From Planctomycetota bacterium (lineage in GTDB: Bacteria > Planctomycetota > Phycisphaerae > UBA1845): a stretch of DNA of 64,000 bases. Shown here in pieces: positions 42,960 through 52,130 of the stretch. The notes under the pieces were generated by a model. It searched no databases, was not told the DNA's origin, and saw nothing but the letters and a program-made list of their open reading frames with translations. The first letter of the stretch is position 1. Every line of letters begins with the position of its first letter. The DNA is taken from NCBI GenBank assembly GCA_024276605.1, contig JAJRWX010000009.1:149839-213838 (forward strand), in the 5' to 3' direction. A program made the position numbers and the translations under genes.

Positions 42960-43175
42960 GTAATAATCTCCCTAAAATCCCAACAATAAGAATAGCGATA
43001 CACATCTTTCGGACCATGCAACACTAGTTTACATATAACGATAGAGTAGGCACACCGTGAAGTGTAGATGCAGGCCGCTACGTACTCAACCTTATCCTTA
43101 TCTCGGATATAGGATTTTCCAGCAAGATGATTCATAATATCATCCACCCGGTGAGCTATTCTGCGATGGCAAAAT
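42960..43175. other. Upstream region of the M42 peptidase gene
   Basis: No gene or repeat recognised; part of a 430-bp stretch up to 43391 that contains only the doubtful ORF at 43191. Confidence 0.4.
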
Positions 43176-43190
43176 GTGCATTCAGTAGCT

Positions 43191-43373
43191 ATGGCTATTG
43201 CTTCTGGCACAATAATTGCAGCCTTTATTCTTGAGTATAGGGTGTGGCTGATCGCCTTTTACGAGGGTATAAAGATCGTAGGTAATTGGCTGCTTGACGC
43301 GAAGGCAGGGCCTGCTTATGGTCCGTTGGCAGTGGTGCGGGCCTTACTTACAAGAAGAAAAGTGCTAAATTAG
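43191..43373 (+). CDS. Doubtful small membrane ORF
   Basis: A 60-codon frame with a hydrophobic start ('MAIASGTIIAAFILEYRVWL') and a basic end. It lies 18 bp before the next membrane-protein gene on the same strand. No Shine-Dalgarno site is convincing and no family was recognised. It may be chance. Confidence 0.25.
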   Translation: MAIASGTIIAAFILEYRVWLIAFYEGIKIVGNWLLDAKAGPAYGPLAVVRALLTRRKVLN

Positions 43374-43391
43374 CGGGGTATCTTGGCGACC

Positions 43392-43973
43392 ATGTCGTCT
43401 ATCAGCATATTACGACGCATATCCGGTAGAACAGCATTTTCGTGGCTGTACTGCCTTAAACGGCTCTTTTGGGCGGTGATGCTGATTCTACACACGGCCC
43501 CGATTCACGCCGTTACGCTTCGGGCACTCCAATCATCAAACAACCAGGCCGTCGTGGAATCCTGGTGGAGTCTTATAGGCCTGGGGCTTTCTGCGATCTT
43601 TTTTGTATTGAAAGTCGCGGATGTATCCTGGCTTCGCAGAAATCCCGGATGGCGATCTGCCGTCGCTTCGACCATGATCGTCGCGGTGGTGCATGTAGGC
43701 GTTCTAGAGCGCCTCTCCCCGGCAATCTCCCTATCCCAGGCTACGCCGATTGGCGTCATCATGTTCGCGACGCTGATGACAGACATGCCCCGCGCGTTAC
43801 GAGGGACGCTGCGTTCGTTGTGGCGTCAATTCTCGCAACGATGCGGTGAACAATTCAACTTAGCCGTGCTTCCCGCTTGGCGTGGATGGATCGACTATCA
43901 CTTCCACCTGTGTCAGCACTGGTTCCGCCTATGCTTACCTGCGCGCGCCCCCCCTGCGCTCATGCCTGCCTAA
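43392..43973 (+). CDS. Hypothetical membrane protein
   Basis: A protein of about 193 residues (ATG at 43392 chosen over TTG at 43383). It has three hydrophobic helices ('LFWAVMLILHTAPIHAVTL', 'WWSLIGLGLSAIFFVLKVAD', 'SAVASTMIVAVVHVGVL') and a further one around 'PIGVIMFATLMTD', with a long basic, Trp-rich C-terminus. No known domain. No operon partner is evident. Confidence 0.5.
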   Translation: MSSISILRRISGRTAFSWLYCLKRLFWAVMLILHTAPIHAVTLRALQSSNNQAVVESWWSLIGLGLSAIFFVLKVADVSWLRRNPGWRSAVASTMIVAVVHVGVLERLSPAISLSQATPIGVIMFATLMTDMPRALRGTLRSLWRQFSQRCGEQFNLAVLPAWRGWIDYHFHLCQHWFRLCLPARAPPALMPA

Positions 43974-44229
43974 CTGACCCGATCAATTGAATAGCTTTTT
44001 ATCTGTGTCTGCGTGTTGCAGTCTGATCCGATCTGGAACTGATTTGCTGCAAGTTGACTTCGAGTAAATGCGCAACATTTATTGGCAACCCACAATGTGA
44101 GGTTCGTAGTGCCATTGTCGAATCTTTTCTAAAAAAAGATTCTGCACTGCTACGCTCTGGGTATGCCTTGAAACCTAAAACTACCAGCCTTGATCTAATT
44201 CATCCAGGTTGGTTGATTGGAGAAATGAT

Positions 44230-44943
44230 ATGAATCGCCGAAACCCGAATACGTTTACTTTGCTTACCGTCGTATCCTTACTTGTTACTAGCTTATCAGC
44301 CAGTGTGACGACAGCGGCCATTGTGCCTTTTACGGAAGACTTCTCAACGGGCAGTGCCAACTGGACGGACAATACATCCGCCCCATTAAGTTGGAGTCCA
44401 GCGGGCAGCTTTAATGGCAGCTCATACGTCAGCAGCAGTTTCAACTTCGTTGGATTGACGACGGGCGATCCAGCTATTTTGTTCCGTGGCGAACAGGCGG
44501 TCAATCCGGTTGACAGTGCCAGTGGCGGTGCGTTTGTGGGTGACTGGATCAGCGACGGTGTAACGGAGCTTAGCTTTTTCATTCGCCACGATGCCGGCGT
44601 ACCCCTGGGATTTTTCTCACGTGTCACCCCGGCCAATCCGCCAGTCGGTGCTATTGGACTTAGCTTTATCCCTATCCCTTCAGACACGTGGGTGCCCATT
44701 ACAGTTGCCATTAACGCCAGTAATCCCGCGATTATCTACGAAACAGGTGATTTTTCCAGCATTTTTGACGGTATCGGAAATCTCCAGGTCGGTGTTAGCA
44801 CACCGGATGTGTTGGCCGGCGTGGATCAAGTCGTCAACTTCAGTTTGGACAATATATCCATCGTACCGGAACCCGCTTCACTGCTGTTGCTAACTGGGGG
44901 CGCGTTAGTCCTAGCGCGACACCGCAGACGTAAGGGGGTGTAG
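44230..44943 (+). CDS. PEP-CTERM exported protein
   Basis: A 237-residue protein with a signal peptide ('LLTVVSLLVTSLSASVTTAA') and a typical PEP-CTERM tail ('VPEPASLLLLTGGALVLARHRRR'), so it is processed by an exosortase. The ATG at 44230 has a GGAG site; the track's earlier start is not needed. The body is a beta-rich domain of unknown role. It is the first of three secreted-protein genes in a row; the next starts 1 bp after its stop codon. Confidence 0.85.
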   Translation: MNRRNPNTFTLLTVVSLLVTSLSASVTTAAIVPFTEDFSTGSANWTDNTSAPLSWSPAGSFNGSSYVSSSFNFVGLTTGDPAILFRGEQAVNPVDSASGGAFVGDWISDGVTELSFFIRHDAGVPLGFFSRVTPANPPVGAIGLSFIPIPSDTWVPITVAINASNPAIIYETGDFSSIFDGIGNLQVGVSTPDVLAGVDQVVNFSLDNISIVPEPASLLLLTGGALVLARHRRRKGV

Positions 44944-44944
44944 C

Positions 44945-46135
44945 GTGAAAACACTATGCGCTTTGATATGTTCAATCGCCATGCTCTCAAGTATGGCTGG
45001 TGCTACCGAGTTTGTATTTGACAAACCCAGCGACGACATCTGGCAGTATCCTTTCAACTTTACGCCCGGAGAAAGAGATACCGGGAAATTGTTCGGATCC
45101 ACCGGCAGTGTGACGTTCAATGGGTTCAATGACCGGGACGGCATCATCACTGCCGCCTGGGATACGAGCCTGCTCATCCCCATGGGCCAGGCCCCAAGTA
45201 GTTACCATATTGCTGCCATTACGGTGACCCTTACGCATGAAGATTGCCCTCCGGGTGACTGCGGATTATTTATCGCTCCCGCAGTTTGGCCAATCGATCT
45301 CACCGTTGACGAATGGTTTACATATGACGTCAACAACAACGGATTGATCGATGGCGTAGAGCAGCCGGACTCAGACCCCGGTCGTCCGTTTGAATTGTAT
45401 GGCACCGGCTTTGACATATTTCTATACGATAGCTGGACCGAAGAGGACAACTTCGTGATGTCAACTTGCCAAACCGGCGTAGACATCTGCAATTTCAGGC
45501 CGCGCGATCCATATCCCATGACGTATCGATTGGGAACGAATGAGGTATTACACGTCGAAGACAACGTTAACGGAGCCTGGAATCCATCATTCGCTACGGA
45601 TGTATGTGGTGATCCGGACGCCAGCTGTCCATTCACGCCCACACCTTGGGCAATCGGTCAACCGATCAACTATAACCCCGACGGCTCTCAGACGGACGCC
45701 TTTGAGGTTGTTTTCAATATAAATCTTAACCTGGCCGGTGGCCGGGTCCGGCAATATTTCCAAGAGCAGTTAGCCGGTGGTCGGGTGATTGTTTCGCTGA
45801 CGTCCTTATTTGAAATTGGTGAACAAGAAACAGGAAGCCCGACGTTTTGGCTCAAAGAAGCTACGGAATTCGTCGGTGGCTTTCCACCCATTCCTGGTGC
45901 GGTAGCACCGAAACTAGCGATCATACTCCAGTCGCCGGCCAGTGGAGATTTCGATGGTGACAATATCATCAACCTTCAAGATTACGTTTCACTGTCTGAA
46001 TGTCTAGCCGGACCGACAGTGGCTCCACTGCTCAATACCACAAAGTGTTTAGATGTATTTGACTTTAATCGTGACGACGACGTCGACATGCAAGACGCCG
46101 CCGTGTTTATCAATCGTTTCGAAGGAGACGGATAA
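44945..46135 (+). CDS. Exported protein with C-terminal dockerin-like calcium loops
   Basis: A 396-residue protein with a signal peptide ('[16 protein letters not shown]'). The body has a calcium-loop-like '[12 protein letters not shown]' (about residues 127-138) and a beta-rich domain. The last 60 residues form a dockerin type I-like pair of loops ('[13 protein letters not shown]' and '[13 protein letters not shown]'), a hallmark of planctomycete secreted proteins. Here they more likely anchor or scaffold surface proteins than a cellulosome. It is tightly linked to the PEP-CTERM gene upstream and the prepilin-like gene downstream. Confidence 0.85.
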   Translation: MKTLCALICSIAMLSSMAGATEFVFDKPSDDIWQYPFNFTPGERDTGKLFGSTGSVTFNGFNDRDGIITAAWDTSLLIPMGQAPSSYHIAAITVTLTHEDCPPGDCGLFIAPAVWPIDLTVDEWFTYDVNNNGLIDGVEQPDSDPGRPFELYGTGFDIFLYDSWTEEDNFVMSTCQTGVDICNFRPRDPYPMTYRLGTNEVLHVEDNVNGAWNPSFATDVCGDPDASCPFTPTPWAIGQPINYNPDGSQTDAFEVVFNINLNLAGGRVRQYFQEQLAGGRVIVSLTSLFEIGEQETGSPTFWLKEATEFVGGFPPIPGAVAPKLAIILQSPASGDFDGDNIINLQDYVSLSECLAGPTVAPLLNTTKCLDVFDFNRDDDVDMQDAAVFINRFEGDG

Positions 46136-46182
46136 TTCGGCTGCCATGCGGCGCGACACCGCAGGCCGGGAGATCAACTCAA

Positions 46183-46995
46183 ATGAACAAGAAACGCTAT
46201 GATCCTCGCGGATTTACACTCATCGAATTGTTGGTGGTTATCGCCATCATTTCACTGCTGGTATCCATCCTGCTTCCCGTATTAGGAAAAGCACGTGAAC
46301 AAACTAAGCAGGTCATTTGTCGTAATAACTTGCGCAATATATGGACGGGTGTCATTCACTATTCTCTGAATAATCGGGACCGGGCGCCTTTCATGGAAGA
46401 CATCAATATCAACGATCCGGACGCCGATCCGTTTGATCATGAAGTCAAAACCACCGTGGGTAACGTGTTGAAAGAATTCGTCCCCCAGGGAAGTTGGGTA
46501 TGCCCCTCAGCCATCACCGGCTTTCCAGCGAACGCCGCTGATAATCAATGGAAAATGACTTATTGGTTCCGCTCTGCGGGCGCTGTCAATGAAGGCATTC
46601 CATATAATCGAAAGCCAAAAAATCCAGCCAACCCATTATCCGCGCTGGTGAGTAATTACGTCAATTTCGACGGACGTCCCCTTTCGACCGTCAGTGGTCG
46701 GCGTCACACGCCAAGCAACAGGCGGGCACCGAACCGTGACAACATCGGCCCGTGGACATTTTCATTTCCTATCATTGCAGATTTGATATTAGGAGATGAA
46801 GCCGCAGGGAAACCGCGATATCCACATTTCGGCACGGTAGACCGGCGAACCGACCTCAAAGCAGCGCGTCCCATTTTTGAAGACAACGCCGGTACAGGTC
46901 AACTCCCGGCGCGCATGGAACTTCACGCAAACGGCGACAAAGATATCAACATCTTCCTAACGAGAAGCCCTTATCGGCACCAGGAGGGTTACTAA
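46183..46995 (+). CDS. Type II secretion/type IV pilin-like protein with prepilin signal
   Basis: A 270-residue protein starting with a class III prepilin signal ('[18 protein letters not shown]'; cleavage before Phe) and a hydrophobic helix. A large C-terminal domain follows without a recognised motif, including '[16 protein letters not shown]' and '[15 protein letters not shown]'. Such long pseudopilins with 'H-X9-DG'-style bodies are very numerous in planctomycetes. It follows the dockerin-like gene by 47 bp with a GGGAG site and probably shares a transcript. Confidence 0.85.
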   Translation: MNKKRYDPRGFTLIELLVVIAIISLLVSILLPVLGKAREQTKQVICRNNLRNIWTGVIHYSLNNRDRAPFMEDININDPDADPFDHEVKTTVGNVLKEFVPQGSWVCPSAITGFPANAADNQWKMTYWFRSAGAVNEGIPYNRKPKNPANPLSALVSNYVNFDGRPLSTVSGRRHTPSNRRAPNRDNIGPWTFSFPIIADLILGDEAAGKPRYPHFGTVDRRTDLKAARPIFEDNAGTGQLPARMELHANGDKDINIFLTRSPYRHQEGY

Positions 46996-47087
46996 AACGG
47001 TAGGCCATACTCAACGTAAAAAACGAATATCGTAACCGGTATGCTGCGATATTAATGATCTAATTTTTTTGATTCGGAGAACCCAAC

Positions 47088-47891
47088 ATGGAAAACACGG
47101 TAACCGAGCCTAGCCTCGTTCATTATATTCCCATTGTCACGACGATCCTGTCAGCTTTTTTTTGTGGCGTATTGTTAAATCGCTACCGCTTGAAAGGTTC
47201 GGGTACACACCTTCTTTGGTGGGCAACGGGCATCTTCTGCTACGGCGTGGGTACTGGACTAGAAGCAAGTATTACCTTATGGGGAAACTCCGCCGCACTG
47301 AATAAGGCATGGTATATCGCCGGGGCGATTTTCGGCGGCTATCCACTGGCACAAGGTACGGTTTATCTGCTCATGAAACGCCGTACCGCCCACATACTCT
47401 CTGCCATTAGCCTACCGGTGATTCTTATCGTATCGGTACTGGTTATCATGTCACCGACCAACTACGAGGCATTGGTGTCACACAAACCCGGCGGAGCTGC
47501 ATTGGGATGGCAAAGCGTGCGTCTTTGCACACCCATCATAAATCTCTATGCCGTGGTGTTCCTAATCGGTGGTGCCGCTTACAGCGCCATGCGCTACGCC
47601 AAAAATCGTATAACAGGGCATCTGGCGAGCGGGAACACACTCATTGCGATCGGCGCCATACTCCCAGGTATCGGTGGAAGTTTGGCCAAGGCCGGAATAG
47701 TTGAAGCGCTATATATCGGTGAGTTCCTTGGACTACTCTTGATTTGGGCCGGCTACGGATTCTGTGTGCAAAAGCGTAAGGTGAACCGGGTTGTGGCCAA
47801 GGCCAAGCAGTCACGTGAACTCGTCATGACCGTATCGCAGCCGACAGCGAGCGTTGAATCAGCCAAGGTCACGATAGGCTCCAGCGGATAA
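47088..47891 (+). CDS. Hypothetical seven-helix membrane protein
   Basis: A 267-residue protein with about seven membrane helices ('PIVTTILSAFFCGVLL', 'WWATGIFCYGVGTGLEASI', 'YPLAQGTVYLL', 'ISLPVILIVSVLVIM', 'LYAVVFLIGGAAYSAM', 'TLIAIGAILPGIGGSLA', 'IGEFLGLLLIWAGYGFCV') and a short cytoplasmic tail. No family recognised. Transcription ends at the tandem hairpins at 47893. Confidence 0.65.
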   Translation: MENTVTEPSLVHYIPIVTTILSAFFCGVLLNRYRLKGSGTHLLWWATGIFCYGVGTGLEASITLWGNSAALNKAWYIAGAIFGGYPLAQGTVYLLMKRRTAHILSAISLPVILIVSVLVIMSPTNYEALVSHKPGGAALGWQSVRLCTPIINLYAVVFLIGGAAYSAMRYAKNRITGHLASGNTLIAIGAILPGIGGSLAKAGIVEALYIGEFLGLLLIWAGYGFCVQKRKVNRVVAKAKQSRELVMTVSQPTASVESAKVTIGSSG

Positions 47892-47892
47892 A

Positions 47893-47964
47893 CCGTTATG
47901 CCCGTGCGGGAACAACAACTGGCGCGGGCACAACGGAGGACTGGATGCCCGCCTTCGCGGGCAT
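47893..47964. terminator. Two tandem hairpins between convergent genes
   Basis: First: CCGTTATGCCCG (47893-47904) with CGGGCACAACGG (47925-47936), 12 bp with one mismatch. Second: ATGCCCGC-CTTC-GCGGGCAT (47945-47964), a perfect 8-bp stem. The second is the widely dispersed hairpin that translates as 'SSHAREGGH' on the minus strand and is not a gene. The position between two convergent genes suggests termination. Confidence 0.6.
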
Positions 47965-48027
47965 GACTGCTGGGCTTTATCAGCACAAAAATGTTAACGG
48001 GTGATTAAATTCATTACTCTGGAACGA

Positions 48028-50178
48028 CTATTGACGCCAATGATCCAAATCCATCTTTAGCGCACCAACCAAGAAAGACCAACGATCTGTGGCTTCATCA
48101 ATGCGCATGGACGTTGGTTTACCAGCGCCATGGCCAGCCTTAGTTTCGATTCGAATCAACACAGGCGCTGAACCGGAGTGTGCGGCTTGCAATGCTGCTG
48201 CGAATTTGAAACTGTGTGCCGGTACCACGCGATCATCATGATCCCCCGTGGTTATCAAAGTCGCCGGATAAGCCGTTCCCGGTTTCAAATTATGTAACGG
48301 CGAATAGGCACGTAGCGCTTTGAATTCTTCGGCATTATCTGAAGAGCCATAATCAGATGTCCAGGCCCACCCTATGGTAAATTTTTGAAATCTTAACATA
48401 TCCATAACACCAACCGCCGGAAGCGCTGCGCCGAATAGATCGGGACGTTGCGTCATACATGCACCCACCAGCAATCCACCATTACTTCCCCCGCCAATAG
48501 CAAGTTTGGGCGAAGATGTATATTTATTTTCGATCAGCCATTCGCCCGCAGCGATGAAGTCGTCAAACACATTTTGTTTGGTAAGTTTGGTGCCGGACTC
48601 GTGCCACTTCTTACCATATTCGCCACCACCGCGTATATTCGCCACAGCGTAAATACCACCCATTTCCATCCAGACGAGATTACTTACTTTGAATCGTGGG
48701 GTGATCGGGATGTTAAAGCCACCATAGCCGTACAAATAGGTTGGCGTGTTACCATCACGCTTTAATCCCTTCTTGTAATTCAAAAACATCGGTATGCGCG
48801 TGCCGTCTTTACTTTTGTAGAATACCTGTTCAGTAACATAGTCATCAGGATTAAACTTGAGCTTGGGTTGCTTGAAGATCGTATTCTCGCCGGTCTCAGC
48901 ATTGTATCGGTACACAATGCCCGGATCCGTAAAACTGGTGAACTTATAGAACGTCTCGGGGTCGTCATTGCGTCCGGTGAACCCGCTCACTGAGCCAATA
49001 CCTGGAAGTGTTACATCACGCACATAAGTTCCATCGGTCTCGAATACTTTAACCACACTATGGGCGTCTCTGAGATAATGGGCGATAAACTTACCGCCAA
49101 CAGCCGAGACCGATAGAAGGGTATCTTTCGATTCAGGTATCAACTCGGTCCAATGCTCACGTTTCGGCATGTCCGTGTTAATGGCCACAACACGCTTTCG
49201 CGGAGCATCCAAGTCTGTTAAGAACCAAAAAACCGGGCCGTCGTTGTCAATAAAACTGTATTGAGCCTCAAAAATATCAATCAGTTTGTAGAATATACGT
49301 CTTCCCTCGCGCAGATTGCGGTAGGTAATCATGTTTTGTCGAAGCGTACCACGCGTAAGTGGGATGATGAGATAGTGCCCATCGTCCGTCACCTGGGCAG
49401 ATATACCAATTTCCTTATCATCCGGTCTGTCAAACACCAGCCGATCTGCTGATTGTTCATTTCCCATCCGATGGTAGTACAGTTGTTGAAAGTAATTGAC
49501 ATCCTGGTATTTACCATCACTTTTTGGCTCATCATACCGACTATAAAAGAAACCATGACCTCGCTTCGTCCAAGTAACGCCTGAAAACTTGATCCATTTC
49601 AGATGATCGGTAAGGTCTTCGCCGGTGGCAATATCTCGTACGTGCCACTCCTGCCAGTCAGAACCTGACGCGGACAGGCCGTAAGCCACATGGCTGCCGG
49701 TCGTTGAAACAGATATTCCGCTGAGGGCCACCGTACCATCTTTAGAAAATGTATTGGGGTCGATCAGCATGATCGGTTCATCTTCGATGCCGTGGGCATA
49801 ATAGATGACGCTATGATTTTGTAGTCCGTCATTCTTGCTAAAAAAGTATCCTCCGGCCTTCTTGAATGGCACACCATATTTTTCGTAATCCCACAGCGCC
49901 TTCATACGGTTACGAATCTTCTGACGCTGTTTGATACTGTTAAGATAACCAAAAGACACCTTGTTTTCCGCTTCAATCCATGCCCGTGTCTCAGACGAAT
50001 CCGTATCTTCAAGCCATCGATAGGGGTCAGCTACCTTAACACCATGATAATCGTCTATCTGATTAGACTTGCGTGCTTTGGGATATGTCATACCCGCAGC
50101 CGCGGCACTGGTGACCACCATACCGACCAAGAGAACGCAAACCATCGAGCCATGAATACGAGCTAATTTCTTCATCAT
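48028..50178 (-). CDS. Prolyl oligopeptidase (S9A family), exported
   Basis: A 716-residue serine peptidase. A signal peptide ('MVCVLLVGMVVTSAAAA') is followed by an N-terminal propeller region ('DPYRWLEDTDSSETRAWIE', 'GVTWTKRGHGFFYSRYDEP'). The C-terminal alpha/beta-hydrolase domain has the nucleophile 'GGGSNGGLLVGA', Asp in 'DHDDRVVP' and His in 'AGHGAG'. The catalytic triad is complete. It cuts short proline-containing peptides, here outside the cytoplasm. Confidence 0.95.
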   Translation of the reverse strand: MMKKLARIHGSMVCVLLVGMVVTSAAAAGMTYPKARKSNQIDDYHGVKVADPYRWLEDTDSSETRAWIEAENKVSFGYLNSIKQRQKIRNRMKALWDYEKYGVPFKKAGGYFFSKNDGLQNHSVIYYAHGIEDEPIMLIDPNTFSKDGTVALSGISVSTTGSHVAYGLSASGSDWQEWHVRDIATGEDLTDHLKWIKFSGVTWTKRGHGFFYSRYDEPKSDGKYQDVNYFQQLYYHRMGNEQSADRLVFDRPDDKEIGISAQVTDDGHYLIIPLTRGTLRQNMITYRNLREGRRIFYKLIDIFEAQYSFIDNDGPVFWFLTDLDAPRKRVVAINTDMPKREHWTELIPESKDTLLSVSAVGGKFIAHYLRDAHSVVKVFETDGTYVRDVTLPGIGSVSGFTGRNDDPETFYKFTSFTDPGIVYRYNAETGENTIFKQPKLKFNPDDYVTEQVFYKSKDGTRIPMFLNYKKGLKRDGNTPTYLYGYGGFNIPITPRFKVSNLVWMEMGGIYAVANIRGGGEYGKKWHESGTKLTKQNVFDDFIAAGEWLIENKYTSSPKLAIGGGSNGGLLVGACMTQRPDLFGAALPAVGVMDMLRFQKFTIGWAWTSDYGSSDNAEEFKALRAYSPLHNLKPGTAYPATLITTGDHDDRVVPAHSFKFAAALQAAHSGSAPVLIRIETKAGHGAGKPTSMRIDEATDRWSFLVGALKMDLDHWRQ

Positions 50179-50625
50179 TCACATCCTTCCACAGCACATT
50201 CCGAGCTACGCCTTTTAGCAAGCTCACTTATTGTGACGGTATTGGAACACCGGCGTGTCCCCACCCTTCTCGCGTTCGTGGTGATTCCACAAAAGCGAAA
50301 ACACTACAACGTTAGCATATTTACATCCAAACCTAAAACACTCTACCATGAAACAAGCCGTCGGCCAGTTTGAGTGAACTCGACGGTATCAGGATTGTCA
50401 CTTGTACACGAGTCGAAATGCGTAAACAAGTCCCTCAACTTCGCGTTCAGCAACCCCAGTAAGCTCCTTTTTCGTGGAACAGTCAAACTCCATTTCATCA
50501 AGAACGATAACCACAAAAAACGATACACCGTAACGCAACATGCCATATCCACGCGACGGCATCTCGCAGGGCTATCGCCTGGGGGTTAATATACACTGGG
50601 TCGTTGACTATAAGGATTCTCGGCT
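50179..50625. other. Intergenic region upstream of uvrC
   Basis: 447 bp between divergently transcribed genes. Track ORFs at 50343 (-) and 50374 (+) show no protein-like sequence. A 54-codon minus frame in another phase is listed separately as a weak candidate. Otherwise nothing recognised. Confidence 0.45.
50398..50562 (-). CDS. Weak candidate small ORF, 54 residues
   Basis: Below the track's length limit. The frame from ATG 50562 (or 50541) encodes a short hydrophobic stretch ('MLRYGVSFFVVIVL') and a mixed, protein-like tail ('DEMEFDCSTKKELTGVAERE') before TGA. The composition is better than the longer track ORFs over the same bases, but there is no good ribosome site and it could be a decayed gene fragment. 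Confidence 0.25.
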   Translation of the reverse strand: MPSRGYGMLRYGVSFFVVIVLDEMEFDCSTKKELTGVAEREVEGLVYAFRLVYK

Positions 50626-51999
50626 ATGGAAGAGCACATACTCACATCACTTAAGCAACAGATTGCCGGTTTCCCTAAATCTCCCGGTGTCTACCTCATG
50701 AAGAATGCCGAAGGGCGCGTACTCTATGTTGGCAAAGCCAAGGATTTGCGTAGTCGAACCGGTAGTTACTTCCAACCTTCCACCGATCTACTCAATACCC
50801 GAGGACCGGACATCTGTCGTATGGTAGACCAGGTACGCGACATCGACATTATCGAATGTGACAGCGAAGTCGATGCGTTGCTCAAAGAAAACAGGTTGAT
50901 TAAAGACATTCAACCGCCGCATAACGCGATGCTCAAGGATGGCAAAACCTTTCCCTACATCGAAATCACGACGGGCGATGATTTTCCCGGGGTCTTCGTC
51001 ACCCGCAAACCTCGTCTCAAAGGTAGCAAACTCTACGGACCGTTCATTTCAGCCCCCGCCATTAGAGACGCGGTCAACGCCTTGCAAAAGGCTTTCAAAT
51101 TTCGTACCTGCGAGATGGATATACGAGCCGACGATGAGTCACGGCGATTCTTTCGACCATGCTTACTGCACGCCATCAATCAATGTACCGCCCCGTGCGC
51201 TGATTTAATCAATCGAGAAGAATACAGAAAAGACATCGACCGCTTGAAAAAACTCTTAGCCAGCAAGCGACAGACACTTTTGCGCCAACTAAAAAGCGAC
51301 ATGGACGAGGCATCCCGACAACAGCTGTTTGAAGAGGCCGCCGTACTTCGTGATCGTATCAAAGCCATCAAGTCGCTATCGCTGTCAGGCGACGTACGCG
51401 AAGACGTTCAACCCGAACTGTTTTACGTCGATCCGCGCGTCGGGTTGGAAAAGCTGGCTTCACTACTAGATATGGAAACACCGCCACGCAGTATTGAGGG
51501 TATCGACATCGCCCACTTGGCCGGCAGTGATACCGTTGGGTCGCTCGTATGTTTTATCGATGGTAAACCTTTCAAAAACGGATACCGAAGATACAAAATC
51601 AAATCCGTCGAAGGGATAGACGACTATGCATCCATTCGAGAAGTCATCACGCGGCGTTACCGTTACGCGGCTGATGGAGAGGAACTATTCCCCGATGTCA
51701 TCCTGATTGACGGCGGATTGGGGCAGCTTCACGCGGGGATGGAGGCCTTTAGCCTCATGAACATGCGCCCACCTATGGTGATATCACTGGCTAAGCGAGA
51801 GGAAGAGATTTATATCCAAGCCCGCAGCGCCCCGGTTAGGTTGCTGCGAAACAGCCCGGCGCTGCGATTATTGCAGTCTATCCGTGACGAAGCGCACCGC
51901 TTCGCCCAACACTACCACCACATGCTTCGCAAAACCACGACATTCAACGATTACGAAAATCAAGGGAGAGGCATCCCCAAGCGGGATAAGGAGCACTAG
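50626..51999 (+). CDS. uvrC: UvrC-type excinuclease subunit, short form
   Basis: A 457-residue nuclease subunit. A GIY-YIG domain ('SPGVYLMKNAEGRVLYVGKA', residues about 18-95), a Cys-containing segment ('RPCLLHAINQCTAPC'), a UVR motif ('QLFEEAAVLRDRIKAI', about 228-243) and the RNase H-like 5' nuclease domain ('IEGIDIAHLAGSD', 'VILIDGGLGQLHAG', 'IRDEAHRFAQHYHH') are present. The C-terminal helix-hairpin-helix domain of E. coli-length UvrC (about 610 residues) is missing. The TAG stop at 51997 lies inside the end of a MITE-like element, so the last few residues may be insertion-derived. It acts in nucleotide excision repair with UvrA/UvrB, which are not in the window. Confidence 0.93.
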   Translation: MEEHILTSLKQQIAGFPKSPGVYLMKNAEGRVLYVGKAKDLRSRTGSYFQPSTDLLNTRGPDICRMVDQVRDIDIIECDSEVDALLKENRLIKDIQPPHNAMLKDGKTFPYIEITTGDDFPGVFVTRKPRLKGSKLYGPFISAPAIRDAVNALQKAFKFRTCEMDIRADDESRRFFRPCLLHAINQCTAPCADLINREEYRKDIDRLKKLLASKRQTLLRQLKSDMDEASRQQLFEEAAVLRDRIKAIKSLSLSGDVREDVQPELFYVDPRVGLEKLASLLDMETPPRSIEGIDIAHLAGSDTVGSLVCFIDGKPFKNGYRRYKIKSVEGIDDYASIREVITRRYRYAADGEELFPDVILIDGGLGQLHAGMEAFSLMNMRPPMVISLAKREEEIYIQARSAPVRLLRNSPALRLLQSIRDEAHRFAQHYHHMLRKTTTFNDYENQGRGIPKRDKEH

Positions 52000-52105
52000 T
52001 GCTTTGTCACAGCTAAATCTTAGGGTTGTGTTTATCCGATCAGAGCCGCGACCGTGAGGGAGCGGACTTCGCGAACCCTAAACTTAAGGTGTGACACAGC
52101 ACTAG
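51996..52105 (+). mobile_element. MITE-like element, copy 2 (both ends intact)
   Basis: A 110-bp element with terminal inverted repeats: CTAGTGCTTTGTCACA on the left and, inverted on the right, CTAGTGCTGTGTCACA. Inside is a second inverted repeat (TTAGGGTT/AACCCTAA) surrounding the dispersed core 'CAGAGCCGCGACCGTGAGGG' plus AGCGG. It has no coding capacity and starts at the last sense codon of uvrC. Confidence 0.8.
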
Positions 52106-52130
52106 CGCACAGTTGATGATCATGTGACAA

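Noticed and set aside
47753-47986. Minus-strand ORF containing 'SSHAREGGHPV'
   Set aside because: This peptide is the well-known false translation of a common intergenic hairpin. The ORF also overlaps the end of the membrane-protein gene.
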